NCBI RefSeq assembly: GCF_032854445.1 | Contig: NC_088299.1 | Coordinates: 5,247,001-5,311,000 of the forward strand | DNA from: Liolophura sinensis | Taxonomy: Eukaryota; Mollusca; Polyplacophora; Chitonida; Chitonidae | Direction: 5' to 3' | DNA: 64,000 bases | Shown: piece by piece, positions 46,881-58,626 of the stretch | Layout of the letters: each line of letters starts with the position of its first letter | Numbering within the stretch: the stretch's first letter is position 1 | Notes under the pieces: generated by a model | The model's database searches: none | Seen by the model: the letters and a program-made list of their open reading frames with translations, nothing else | Told to the model about the DNA's origin: nothing | Position numbers and translations under genes: made by a program

Positions 46881-47960
46881 CGGAGAAGGATTTGAACCCC
46901 ACAAGATTTTTTTTCACAAATGGTCAAGCTATATGTTAAATAACCTTAAAAATACTATTGTAAATGTATACAGATATACAGGATACTTCCAATAAATGTT
47001 TATTAAAGACGCTGTCTTTCCCTGTATAATTCGTAAGATAAATCTAGTTTCAATACCAACATTAGACGGAAAAGGATATTATCCTATGCATTTAACGGCA
47101 TACAGTAGGCGTGTGGTAAGTAGCGCATATTTTAGCTTGGAACTTCAAAAGCATACCGGGGAAGCCTTTGCGCCATTTCGCAGAAGATCTATCACTGTGA
47201 GCAGGTTGGCAATCGACCTGATCGAGAGGGGGACGTGGTTGCAAGGGGTCTTTTATCCTTACGTTACTTGCACCTGAGTGTAGAGTTGAACGGAGTAAGG
47301 GAAACTCAACCGTGTCCTTAAGGAGTGGTCATCATTTGTAATATATTCCACTCCTGTGGTCTACAGACACCACACAATTTAAACAAATTCTACGTTTGAA
47401 AAACCCCTTCGTTAACTTATTTGTTTATGGCTGCTCTCTTCTAACAGTAGCAGACTGGCTTCTTATCATTGAGGTCTCAGACTCTAGTGGTCCGCATGTG
47501 GCTTTAAGTCATGTGGTTTATAAGGTCTACAGAGAAAAGCGGTGCTTCGTTCCGGGCACGTCCGTTTCCTCCATGCACCCAACTTAATTATTGTCAGTTC
47601 CCCTTGCGTAAGACACCAATATTGACATTACTGGCATCAAGAAACTGTTTGATTCTAAATTTGCATCCCTGTCATCTCAGTATTTGTCTGGGTTGTTTTA
47701 AATATTTCAAAATGAAAAGCATCATATACGCCACAGCATAATGTGTCCATTGTATTACATTACAAGAAGAAGTGTTCAATTCAAAAATATAACAGTTTAA
47801 GTCTGTCATGGAATGGTGAGGTGAAAATGTACTCACTGAAATGCTTGGAAACATTTCCAACGACAATTAATGACCTCTTAGACAAACGTGTGTTTGTTCT
47901 CTGCTAGACGTCCCAGAAGGTGGTTTACCCGTGTTTCTAGTTTCCTGGGGAGAAATATAC
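46881..47960. other. Unassigned sequence
   Basis: No gene or element is supported. Several overlapping frames of 62-93 codons have no recognisable motif. The annotated neighbours are repeats only. Confidence 0.35.
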
Positions 47961-47969
47961 TGGCAGACG

Positions 47970-48720
47970 AAAGTCCTCTTTCCAGTGGAAAGGGTTAATT
48001 TGTACAGAAGGCGATATGTTTTGACGGGAATTAGTTGGTTTATATCGTGATCGTTTCAGGGGAAAAACCGTTATCGGCGATTTAAAAAAATCTCTGTTTT
48101 CCAAACGACGGCCGTATTGCAGTGCCTACATCGATCCAAGTTTCTCTTTACAGTGAAATTTTTTGACAAGCGAGGCCAGACTCGTGGAACAAATTAAAAT
48201 TGTATTTTTAACACTTTATTATCTGGAACATGACGGAATTTTCTAGACACGCAAGAAAACCTTGACGTGAGCTAATTCGTTAAAAGCACGAGCAAAAAGT
48301 ACAAAATTTGAAGTAATAAAGTAGCTTGATATCAGGCAAGAAGGCCTGCTACATCGACTACTTAACAGTACACACAAAATGCCGGTCAACCATAGGGTAC
48401 TTCTGGCTGACTCTATCCAGCTTTCGAGGAATTCCATTTTTCGGCCATGTCGTACAAGCTCTTATCTAATGAAACACGTCTCCGAGGGACAGAAAGAAAA
48501 TACCCTGGAGGCTAAGAAAGCTGGTTGCGAAATAAATTGGGGAGGAAATGGTTCTTTCTCTGCATTTTTCTTGTTTGACTACCTTGTTATGAAGAAAGGT
48601 CGCTGTCAACTTAAAAATACACAGGATTACACACATGGCTTGAGAAAGAATGCCTGCAAAATTTATGAGACGCAGATTGCTGCATGCATTTGTGTAACTA
48701 GCTAAGAGACGCATTAACCA
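47970..48720 (+). repeat. Beta module R2, unit 3
   Basis: One of the two best R2 copies. TGACGGGAATTAGTTGGTTT (48,022), CTACATCGATCCAAGTTTC (48,126), TTTATTATCTGGAACATGA, CAAGCTCTTATCTAATGAAA (48,455), AAATACCCTGGAGGCTAAG and GGAGGAAATGGTTCTTTCT all have close counterparts at 60.5-61.05 kb. CAAGCTCTTATCTAATGAAA is exact at 55,031. A 123-codon minus-strand frame here is not open in the other copies. Confidence 0.6.
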
Positions 48721-49479
48721 TGTCGTACAGGGATTTTTGAGAATTTCACGGCTGGAGCTAGACAAACGCCTAACAAACACAGCAGAGGCAAGGTTTTGGT
48801 AATATATATTTAGAACAACAGAAGGCCATTTTATCATCTTGAAAACTGTAAGCTAATAGTTACAAAGACGCTAAATTAACTCATTAGTTCACGACTCGCC
48901 AGTTCTCCTTAGGTTATGTTTTGTTTCTTTTAATAATAGTTGTAAAGCAGCTAAAATTGAGCTGTATGGTTCTTGAATGCCAGCACTGCAGCTGTAGATC
49001 TCAATGCGTTATTGTTTCACCATCAATACTCAATAAACACCTTCTAATAAATAAAACTTCCGGGTGTTGTTTTCCCCAGTGTGATATTTTAAGAGTATTT
49101 GATAAAATGACGTATAATTCAACTCCAACACAGGCACATGTACCTTCCAAGAATAAACTTAGAGTGAAAAAAAGACACAAGGTATTTTGTTGAGGGAAAT
49201 ATTCAATCTTGGCATAGAAATGATGGCTTTTCGCTAATCAAGACGTTGAAAAGCGGTGCTCAATTTATTGAAAATGTGGCGTGTTACTTCTCACTGAATA
49301 ATGAGCCCTGAGACGGTGCTGAAAATATGAATTATCAAATCGTCAGGTCAATGTTCAACTTTGAGTAAAATTTACTCAGCTATTTGCTTGTGTAGCGTGA
49401 TTATCAGTTGTTGGAAGATGACTAATGACTCGTCAGTTACCCCTGTTTCCGTAAATCATAATAAACGCCTGTGCCCGAC

Positions 49480-50155
49480 TGGCACAAGAAAAAAATGAAG
49501 GTTGTGAGTTAAAGTGACACTGACAGGTTAAAGTCTTAGGTTAGACACACCCTATCCTTATTCCATCAGTTATACCCTTGATATATTTCAACTCAACACC
49601 TTCTCTTGTCTCCAAATTGCCCATAAGTTTATACATAGTCCCTTCAATCTTCCAACAGCGTTCCAGACCATTTCAAATATAACATAATGTACACCTTTAC
49701 CTTATCAAATGGACCATTCGCAAGAAATAACCTCTCTCCATATTCTGTCTATTTGAAAGGTCCCCGAAAATGGAACAAACGTCTCCGATATGTCAAAGCT
49801 ATCAACTTTTTTTCTATTTAAAAATAAATTAAAGAATTAAATCATGAATATTATGGAATCGGATCTCTAGCAACAAACTAGATCGTATGGTATAACATAC
49901 CATAGTTGTACTAGTATCTAGTCATATCGGTACCTATACGCATGTCAGTTTTTTCTCTGTAATTATATACACTTTATGTACATTTAACTATAATGGGATA
50001 AAACAAGTCCACCCAGACTTTGATCCCGCCTTGTAGTCATTTAGACATTTTTTTAAAGTCATAAATGTTATGCTAATATCTTCTTTATCATATCCTTGTA
50101 CACATTATGTATTTTGAATTTTGGTGAATAAACAAACAAACAAACAAACAAATCT
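49480..50155 (+). mobile_element. 3' end of a LINE-type retrotransposon (fragment)
   Basis: At 49,680-49,830 one frame reads with the flavour of a LINE ORF2 C-terminus, for example FARNNLSPYSVYLKGPRKWN followed by a basic KLK-type tail. Many CR1/L2/Jockey-like elements end with such a GP-x-WN motif. The 3' region has a perfect 8-bp hairpin (TATGGTAT, loop AAC, ATACCATA at 49,886-49,904). It ends in TGAATAAACAAACAAACAAA, an (AAAC)n tail typical of non-LTR elements. The reverse transcriptase part is absent (5' truncation). Family assignment is tentative. Confidence 0.5.
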
Positions 50156-51010
50156 AAGGTAGATGTAAAAGCGCATTGAAAGTGACAAACAAACAAATCT
50201 AAAGTAGATGTAAAAGCGCATTGAAAGTGACAAACAAACAAACAAATCTAAAGTAGATGTAAAAGCGCATTGAAAGTGACAAACAAAAAAACAAATCTAA
50301 AGTAGATGTAAAAGCGCATTGAAAGTGACAAACAAACAAACAAATCTAAAGTAGATGTAAAAGTGCATTGAAAGTGACAAACAAACAAACAAATCTAAAG
50401 TAGATGTAAAAGTGCATTGAAAGTGACAAACAAACAAACAAATCTAAAGTAGATGTAAAAGCGCATTGAAAGTGACAAACAAACAAACAAATCTAAAGTA
50501 GATGTAAAAGCGCATTGAAAGTGACAAACAAACAAACAAATCTAAAGTAGATGTAAAAGCGCATTGAAAGTGACAAACAAACAAACAAATCTAAAGTTGA
50601 TGTAAAAGCGCATTGAAAGTGAAAAACAAACAAACAAATCTTAAGTAGATGTAAAAGTGCATTGAAAGTGAAAAACAAACAAACAAATCTAAAGTAGATG
50701 TAAAAGTGCATTGAAAGTGACAAACAAACAAACAAATCTAAAGTAGATGTAAAAGCGCATTGAAAGTGACAAACAAACAAACAAATCTAAAGTAGATGTA
50801 AAAGCGCATTGAAAGTGACAAACAAACAAACAAATCTAAAGTAGATGTAAAAGCGCATTGAAAGTGACAAACAAACAAACAAATCTAAAGTAGATGTAAA
50901 AGCGCATTGAAAGTGACAAACAAAAAAACAAATCTAAAGTAGATGTAAAAGCGCATTGAAAGTGACAAACAAAAAAACAAATTTAAGGTAGATGTAAAAG
51001 CGCAGTGGAA
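50130..51010. repeat. 49-bp minisatellite, 18 units, with internal (CAAA)n
   Basis: The word AGATGTAAAAGCGCATTG (or GTGCATTG) recurs every 49 bp from 50,163 to 50,993. The first interval is 45 bp because one CAAA is missing. Each unit has three or four CAAA steps followed by TCTAAAGTAGATG. It continues directly from the (AAAC)n tail of the LINE fragment. The open frame on the minus strand (95 codons with a repeated peptide) is a by-product of the 49-bp period. Confidence 0.95.
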
Positions 51011-51199
51011 GTGATACAGTGGTGAGACATGGCTGACCCTGGGGTATGATTAAAAACCATCGTTGACCTATCGTATCTGGGGTGGTCAGGGAACAATTTG
51101 AAGGATGTCGCGTCTTAATGAATTACATTTATTTAGCCGGCATGATTTTTTTCAATACTTTTTCGCGAGTTGTACGCTATGGTCTAAAGGGTTTATGTA

Positions 51200-51570
51200 A
51201 TAGTAAGTAGGCTATAGCGCAGTAATTTGGGAAATACATTCAATGTCTCTAGATATGAGTTGATTTTTTTGTCGAAAATCCTACAATTCCTCATCTTCAA
51301 ATCTCCTTCTGTAAACTGTTTTCGCCAGTAGTCTCTGTGTTGCTCTTGTCCTAAAATGTAAACAGGTTTTTCTCTTTACTTTTGAAAGTATTCAAGAAAA
51401 ATTGGAAGTTGGACTGAAGAGAAAGGTTGGAGTCATGTGAAGATATTCTCTAAGTGTCCACGGAAGAACACATGAAAGCCCTCCCTCGTGCCTTGCGTGA
51501 TGTTTTCCTCAGCTCGTTGGCGCGGTTCCTTATTGACGGGAAAACCCCGTGGACAGGTCTTCAGGTACGT
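51200..51570 (+). repeat. Beta module R3, unit 3
   Basis: TTGAAAGTATTCAAGAAAAA (51,383), GGTTGGAGTCATGTGAAGAT (51,426), CCTCCCTCGTGCCTTGCGTG (51,480) and GACGGGAAAACCCCGTGGAC (51,535) match the copy at 56.16-56.33 kb almost word for word. Only the downstream half of R3 is preserved. Confidence 0.6.
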
Positions 51571-52631
51571 ATAAAATGCATGGCATGCTCAAAAAAGTTG
51601 ACCTTTCACGAAAACAAAATCAAATGACATACAGGACTATTATGTGGTGTTGACGCTCCGATCTAACTCTAACTTTTGATGATTGTATAAACTCTGATGG
51701 GTGTTCAGTACCGTAAGATGATAAGACGGTGGAACTGAGCCCAGAGAACCCAATCACCAGCCGTGATAAGCAGACTTCCTTAGAAAAATTCAGCCAGTAA
51801 AATCTTTGTTATAAAACGTTACCCATCCTTCAGTGGATCTGAGTGACAAAAAGCAAGATGTAGGCTACACATCTAGTGTAATACACCAATAACTATATTA
51901 GTTGACACGTATGTGAAGGTTTATTTGATGGCAGCCTCTACAACAGTACAACAATCATTCTGAACAGGCATTATGTGAAGACGGGACAACACGCAATGTT
52001 TCTCTTTTTTTCTACGTGAATATAATTTATTCCCTGTGCGATGTGTGTTCAAAATGCATTTCTTTAATTGTTTGCAAAAACAGTTTAAGACAAACTATGA
52101 ACGCGGCTACAGCATAAAGAACATGAAACCATTGCGATGACACTGTGGTATTTGGCAAATGATTACATGTAACTGGTGAAATCAGACCTTTAACTGTTCA
52201 TGGAAATGCTGAAATAGGAGCATATTTACCCCTTCCTTCAGCAGAATTAGGTAATACAAAATGCAGTTGTGTGAACTGAAATTCATTAGACGTCACTGCT
52301 CTCGAGTTATTCTAGTTGCCCTGCTATCTTCATACTTAATAAACATTTTAATAATGAAACTAATGCTTGTGATAAGTACATTGGCAAAACAAATTCAAAT
52401 TGCCCTGTAAAATTTTATTAGATCAGGTGTAGCCCAGTTGAAATAAATTTTGGGATATGTGGCATGAATTGCAGTAGTTATAAATGTTACCGGACTTTCA
52501 GTGGAGGTTGAACAATACATGTCCATAACTCAAAGACGTATTGGACAAATAAACAACATTGATATATGTCAGGAGCGTCTTGAATCGCTGTAGAGTGACA
52601 AGACCGACCACAGGTCACCATTAAGGAATAA

Positions 52632-52975
52632 ACGAATGCCTCGGGTTTCACGTTGTACTTACCAATTTTCCATTCATATGACGATGAGGAGTCATTAGGT
52701 GTGTGTTCATATATTGTGTCTTCTTGTGGCAGGTCGAGTCCATGCCGCCAAAGTGCTGCCACCACTGAAGTATCATGTCAAAGACACCAGACATGACACC
52801 CCACCCAGTCACATTATACTAATACCGGGGCCAACCAGTCATGTTACTCTAAACTCTCAGTGCTGAACGCCAAGCGAGGCAGTTACAAGTACAACCTTTA
52901 TATTGGTATGAGCCGACATGAGTTTGACCCCGGGCCTGCTGACTTCGAGGCAAACGCTCTAACCATTTATCACAG
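52632..52975 (-). mobile_element. SINE family B, near full-length copy
   Basis: Reverse orientation. The tail side is GGGTTTCACGTTGTACTTAC. The body has GGCAGGTCGAGTCCATGCCG, CCCAGTCACATTATACTAAT and AGTGCTGAACGCCAAGCGAG. The tRNA-like head is on the right with GAGTTTGACCCCGGGCC and CAAACGCTCTAACCATTTAT. It sits between R3b and R4 of unit 3. Confidence 0.7.
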
Positions 52976-53039
52976 TTATGAACGATTATATAATCTCCCT
53001 AATGAATGTACATGTTGCTACACGACACTTCTCACAATT

Positions 53040-53860
53040 GTATAGTTTAAATGTGGAATCGCACCTTCGTCATCTAACGCTTTTCTCGCGCGCAGGTAAC
53101 ATTGTGGTAATGGGTGGATATTTCTAAGGGTTGGTTAGACCGGTTTAATCTAGATAGGGTGCTAACTGACAACGTTTTCAGTTCTCGACATTAATGCATT
53201 AAGAGGGTCAGATACTGGGTCAGCTTATACTGCAAAGATACAATCCTTCTGTCCGACTTTCAGTGATCAATAAATAAAAAGAAATCGATGACAAACACCA
53301 CTAATCAAGATCTCATCGCTAATCGCCAAGCTTTGGTAATTACAATGATACTCTACCACAGCTACACACAATTGACTAATCCAAGTTAAAGTACATAGAA
53401 TGTTGTTATGAGCCACAACTGCAAATACTTGTTATCTTTTTCCGGTGTTTACTGAAAAGGATCAGTTAGCCTCTGTAATGTATATTGGTATCTAAAAAAT
53501 CAATCATGTTTTTTCTGCTTGAGGACAAAATGGTTATTTAATATTCTCTCGACCTCTATTAAGCGTTTCTTTTTTTTTAATCTGGAAGGAATTTGGAAGG
53601 AACTGTATTTCGAAGTGCACGTAATAACCGTGGCTTCATCAAAATATTTTGTCAGACATAATTAATTAATAATAACTTTCGTCCTCTCGGGTGTTTCAAT
53701 ATTCAACAAAACGTATTCTGACCCATGCAACCAAGAACTGACGCAACATTTTTTTACAATGGCTGACTGTGGTGTTTGTGCGTCAAGTCCATACACAGAA
53801 ATGGATATTGATTTGTACAGGTGCGTGTGGAATTATGGGAATTGAGCTTCAGGTATGAAA
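53040..53860 (+). repeat. Beta module R4, unit 3
   Basis: Words shared with 43.3-44.6 kb and 57.5-58.05 kb include GTGCTAACTGACAACG, GCCTCTGTAATGTATATTGG, GACAAAATGGTTATTTAATA and CAACCAAGAACTGACGCAAC. No conserved frame. Confidence 0.5.
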
Positions 53861-54435
53861 AAAAAACCTTGTGTAATAGGTGGTGATATCATTTCTTCTA
53901 TTTGGCTTGTCACTGTACAAAAATCTGTTATCAAATACATGTACATGTACCAGAATTTTGTTACGTTATCTTTTAAACGTTGATTTATTGGAAAACCACA
54001 CAGTCAACCAAAGGCTTGTAAGGTGTTTTATATAACTATTTAGACATGCTTTCGTGGATATATAAGGGCAAACAAATACACAATACTTAGGTTGCAAGAA
54101 TTCGGGTATGTAAGACACTGAAAACATTCGCATGAGGTAATGAAAAAAAAAAAAACAGTTTGCACACATAAATTTTGCATTATATATTACCTTTGGCTAG
54201 CATGGCATTTTCTGTGACCCAAAATACCCTTAAATAATGGAATGAGAAGATGAACTGTCTGATGATATACTCTCTCAATTACAAAATTTTATACTTAAGC
54301 ATCACCGTCGTCATGTGACCGAAAAACTGTTAAGTACAACGTAAAACCCCAAGCATACTTATACCTCAGGGCTATTGTTCCTTATGACAAAGTCGGTGAC
54401 AATTGTTTAAGTTTTCAAATACATTTATTCTTGAC
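53861..54435. other. Unassigned spacer with SINE-B end fragment
   Basis: At 54,298-54,360 the words CGTCGTCATGTGACCGAAAA and CAACGTAAAACCCCAAGC are the forward tail of SINE family B without the rest of the element. The remaining spacer shows nothing else. Confidence 0.4.
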
Positions 54436-54439
54436 CCCT

Positions 54440-55190
54440 TTAGGGCTACACATTTCCAAAAACAATGGAGCGCGTCTACAACAAATTTGCCCCCAGCCAA
54501 AGGTCCGGCAAAACAGACTTCCCGCTGTTTCTATTCATCTGAAGACAAACGTGTTGCCAAAAGGAACAGCGCGGCTGAGTCGGAAAAGAGTAGGTTCAGA
54601 CTGAAGGTGGCGTAGTTTGCTGATCCCGATCATTTCCTCTGATCAACAGTCACCTGAAAAGGCTGAGAAATTCTTTATTTTTGGATCGTCAAGGTAATAT
54701 GCAGTGTCTACATCGACCGCAATTTCTGTTCAGAGTGGTAGTGTTTTACAAGCAAGGCCACACTTATGGGAATAAAACAGCTTTACATTTTCTAAAATTC
54801 CTTATCCGGGGCATAAGTTAATGTTTATGTTTTAAAGATAAGCAATAAGACCTTAGCCTAAGCAAACTCGTTAAAATGACCAGCAAAAGATTAAAGCATT
54901 GAAAGCTATAAGCTGATGGGGTATCAGCAAAAACTCTGTTACATCAACTGGGCTATGATGCACACAAAATGCCAGTCGACCGTGTAAAATGGCTAACTTC
55001 GTCAAGCTTTTATCAGCATCTTTTTCCTACAAGCTCTTATCTAATGAAACACGTCCTCTAAGGGACAGAAAATTATCTGGACGCCAAGAAAACTGGTTGT
55101 GAAATAAATTGGAGAGGAAATATTTCTCTGCTTTTCACTGTGTATGTTCTGATTTGGTTACCATTTACCAGGACGGAAGATTACTACCAG
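54440..55190 (+). repeat. Beta module R2, unit 4
   Basis: CATTTCCAAAAACAATGGAG (54,450), TTCCCGCTGTTTCTATTCAT, GTGTCTACATCGACCGCAAT, CAAGCTCTTATCTAATGAAA (55,031) and AATAAATTGGAGAGGAAA follow the R2 order. Small indels disrupt any frame. Confidence 0.6.
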
Positions 55191-55554
55191 GTAAAAATAT
55201 GTAATATTAAAAAAAATCACTGGAACAGGACACCATGGACACAGCAAAAATTGATAGGCCTGTGGATGTTAAAACAATGAAAACGGCTATTTGACCAATC
55301 TAGTAGACATGTCACATGTTTTTGTAAAAAAGCACCAATGTTTTGGAGAGAATGTTGAAAATGGTTTACTGAAAACGTCAATTTTATAAAAAGGATGCAA
55401 GCGTATGTTTAAACAAAATCATATATATGCATCACGTTTATGGATAAGACGTCTGCGTTCAGATAAATGCAGCAAGGTGTTTTACACATTAATGCATGTG
55501 TTTTATAAACACATGTCATGCGTCGTTAATATTTGCTGTATAAAATATATGAGC

Positions 55555-55685
55555 AACCTTCAGATGGCCATGGGTTTTCCCCATGCACTGCCTGGTTTCC
55601 CCTCGTCATAATGCTGGCTGCTGTCGTATAAATGCAATATTCTTGGGTACGGCGTAAAACGCCAATCAAATGAATGCGAATGAAA
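55555..55685 (+). mobile_element. SINE family A, 5'-truncated copy
   Basis: CAACCTTCAGATGGCCATGG, GCACTGCCTGGTTTCCCCTC, TCATAATGCTGGCTGCTGTC and TTCTTGGGTACGGCGTAAAA are followed by CGCCAATCAAATGAATG. Forward orientation, no tRNA head. Just upstream, 55,495-55,515 is a perfect 9-bp inverted repeat (CATGTGTTT, loop TAT, AAACACATG). Confidence 0.7.
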
Positions 55686-55689
55686 AGAG

Positions 55690-56400
55690 GTCCTCCATCT
55701 TGATCAACTGGAATGGGTGAAAGAAATGGCGGGCCAATTAAAGGTGAAAGTAGTACTTTAAAGTATATCTTTATAGTGCAATGGAAAAAGGGTAAAGGAA
55801 AGAATGGTGGTAAAGAGATACTAAATGAGATATCAGTTTTAAAAAAAAGCCATCTTCGAGTTGGTCGTTCATTTGGTTGTCACGTTACTTTTTAAAGAAC
55901 ATCGAAAAAGAACTATTTTTTATGGGGCAGAATTATTTTCTGTATTTTTTCGTTAGTGAACGAAAAAGCATAAGGTCGTGTAAAAGAAAGTATGCTTTAC
56001 CGCAGTGATTTGTGACAAAATTTTCAGGTATTTTATTCTGAGCTCATGACGTGATGGAGATCCTAGGATTTATCATGTCACAGCCTGGCTTTATAAATCC
56101 ATCTTCACCAGTACACGTCCACTGTGTGATCCTTGCCAAAACCCTGTAACGCGGTTCTATTTTGAAAGTATTCCTGAAAAACCGCGGCTTAGACCGAAGA
56201 AACAGGTTGGGGCCATGTCAGGAAATTTTCCGAATGCCCACAGAATAACAGATACAATCCCTCTCTCGTGCCTTGCGTGACGTTTTCCTGCGCCCGTTTC
56301 TGAGGTTCCATGTAGACGGCAAAACCCCGTGGTTTTCAGCCGTTGTTTTTATGTGGTGTAAGAAGGTTTCCAAGTGCACATAAACCCGCATGGTTCAATG
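55690..56400 (+). repeat. Beta module R3, unit 4
   Basis: The most complete R3 copy: GAGTTGGTCGTTCATTTGGT (55,858), TTTATCATGTCACAGCCTGG, AAATCCATCTTCACCAGTAC, TTTGAAAGTATTCCTGAAAA, GTGCCTTGCGTGACGTTTTC and GGCAAAACCCCGTGGTTTTC. Counterparts are at 40.1, 41.0, 51.2 and 61.9 kb, and inverted at 31.2 and 37.5 kb. Non-coding by eye. Confidence 0.55.
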
Positions 56401-56883
56401 TTTTCTCAGAGAAGGAAATGCTCCCATGGCTGACTCTGATGTGGAGTGTGGGGACAAATTAACACAACCCACACAATGTCAAGTTACTCCCTGACAAAAA
56501 CTCAGATATGTCACTAAACTAGTAATGGTTCCAACATGCTATCAAATTCCTAAAAGGATTTGTTTTGTACAAAGCAAATGTTCTGATCCAGTGTGAAAAA
56601 GCAATAGTAAAATTAGCTATCTAAAAGATAATTCAGTTGATAAGGCTAACAATGATAGGCAAATATAATGTGACAAGTTTATGGTATGATGATTGCATTA
56701 CAGCGAATGATCATATACACCTGTATTTATATGTTTTCAAACTTGGTTCCTTTGTCCAATTGACTAAAAGCAGTTTAAGGCAGATAGTTGTGTGTATCAA
56801 ACAACGGATACTGAAAGCATATCTCGATTTTTTTGGCACAAGTTCTTATGATGTCTACGCATGCAAAACGTGTAATGCGGAAC

Positions 56884-57405
56884 CATATCAGACCACGTGA
56901 AATGATACTGGACCATATGGAATCATACTGGACCATGTGGAACCATATTGGACCATATGGAACCATATTGGACCATGTGGGGCCATATTGGATCACGTGG
57001 AACCATATCAGACCATGTGGAAATCATATTGAACCATGCGGAGCAATATTGGATCATGTGGAGATCATATTGGAACATGTGGAACTATACTGGACCATGT
57101 ACAATCATAGTACACCATTGGAATCATACTCACCATGTTGAACCATAATGGACCTTGTGGAAAACATATTGGACCATATGTAACTATATTGCACGATATG
57201 GAAACCATATTGGACCATGTGTAACTGTATTGCACCCATGTGGAAACCATATTGGACCATGTGGAACCATATTGGACCAAGTGTAACTATATTGGACCAT
57301 ATGGAAACCATATTGGACCATGTGTAACTATATTGCACCCATCTGGAAACCGTAATGGACCATGTGGAACCATAATGGACCGTGTGAAACTATATTGGAC
57401 GTAGT
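56884..57405. repeat. Degenerate 20-21 bp tandem array of CCATATGG-type units
   Basis: About 25 units built on TGGACCATRTGGAACCATAT, with single-base slips (AAATCATAT, GCACCCATG). CCATATGG is self-complementary, so the array is dense in short palindromes. It lies between R3b and R4 of unit 4. Frames of 66-102 codons on both strands are artefacts of the period. Confidence 0.93.
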
Positions 57406-57419
57406 GTAGGGAGGTTAGT

Positions 57420-58140
57420 CTGCCAGAGGTCACAGATGAGCAAGTTTAAGTACCCCACCCGCCGCCAGTGTGAGTACAGTTTTCTGCGTCACCCTACCCA
57501 CTAAAGGGAATTTCCCAGCCTTCGCCCTCTAACAACTACCCTAGCATATGTTTAATGGTTACAGACCTGTAAGACACTCGACCAATGTGGTCGGCGCTAA
57601 AACTTTGATCTCTTGTCATTAAATGAATTCTCAAATGACCAGGCCACATAATCTCTCACAGCAACGGAATCTTTCCAAAAGTCTAATGAATTCATGGTGT
57701 CGGCATGTTCCAATACCTCCGCCCTCCCTCCCCCAATCACCCCTCACCCATACACATACACACAGTGTGTCATACTAAGCATGCTTTTTTAGGCAAGGCA
57801 AGGAATACACTGTATATGGGATTACATAAAAAAGAATGAATGTTACAACAACTCGCTATAGTCTAAATTTTGTTTCTTGGGAAAACCTTTCGCAGTTAAA
57901 AAGGTAAATCTACGCTAAGATTGCTTCACGTGCCACTACATGCACGTGTTATCTGTATCGAGAAGCCTGTGTAATACACTGTGGTATATCAATACAGATC
58001 TATCATAGTTTCCTGTTTGGAAAACTGGATTGGATACGATGATCCAAACGAAGCCATATTGTCATTTAAAGGATTAATGTCCAAATTCATTATTTATTCA
58101 TAATTAATTGCCCCTGGTATATATTGTTAAATTGAGTGTA
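57420..58140 (+). repeat. Beta module R4, unit 4 (diverged)
   Basis: CTACCCACTAAAGGGAATTT (57,494), GTGGTATATCAATACAGATC and a similar general order to unit 3 mark this as an R4 relative. It is the weakest R4 copy. Confidence 0.35.
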
Positions 58141-58149
58141 AAAAATATT

Positions 58150-58626
58150 TAAAAAGCTCACATTTACCTGATTAGTATGACACTTAATCAGTGAGGCGGG
58201 TCTTATGCATTTTCCCAGCAAAACTCGGTAGTCTACGCCGAATTACGTCATACAAGTCCAATCTTCATGAGCTGTCACACCTTGGCCATTTAGTTCAGTG
58301 TTAAAAAATCCCCACAAGACTGACAACAAACATATTGAATTTCTCCACCAAATGATTTGCCGATCTGTATATGTTTGTAAAAACAGGTCATCGAAGAACA
58401 CTGAAGTAAGTTTCCACACGATTTGGCCCTCAGGGAGTGATGGATTTACAGCACAAGAAGGAAGGGTTTTGTACCTACCAAAAACAGCCGTTTCTGCTCT
58501 CGTCATTGTATAGCTGAAAGCTACAACAGGAATATAGCTGAATTGCCGCACCGCACCTGCGCACAGTACTTATAAAATACTGTCAACTGAACTGAAGACT
58601 GATAGATAATAAATCTCTGTTCACTG
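58150..58626. other. Insertion-flanking sequence, unassigned
   Basis: The stretch is not found at the equivalent place in unit 3. On the minus strand, a TATA-like GTATTTTATAAGTACTG lies near 58,570-58,586, upstream of a 102-codon frame (58,243-58,551). I do not recognise the product. It may be part of a decayed retroelement with the LTR-like segment next to it. Confidence 0.25.

Noticed and set aside
56775-57338. Met/Trp/Tyr/Pro-rich repeat frames on both strands as repeat proteins
   Set aside because: They are produced by the 20-21-bp CCATATGG array and appear in several frames and on both strands.
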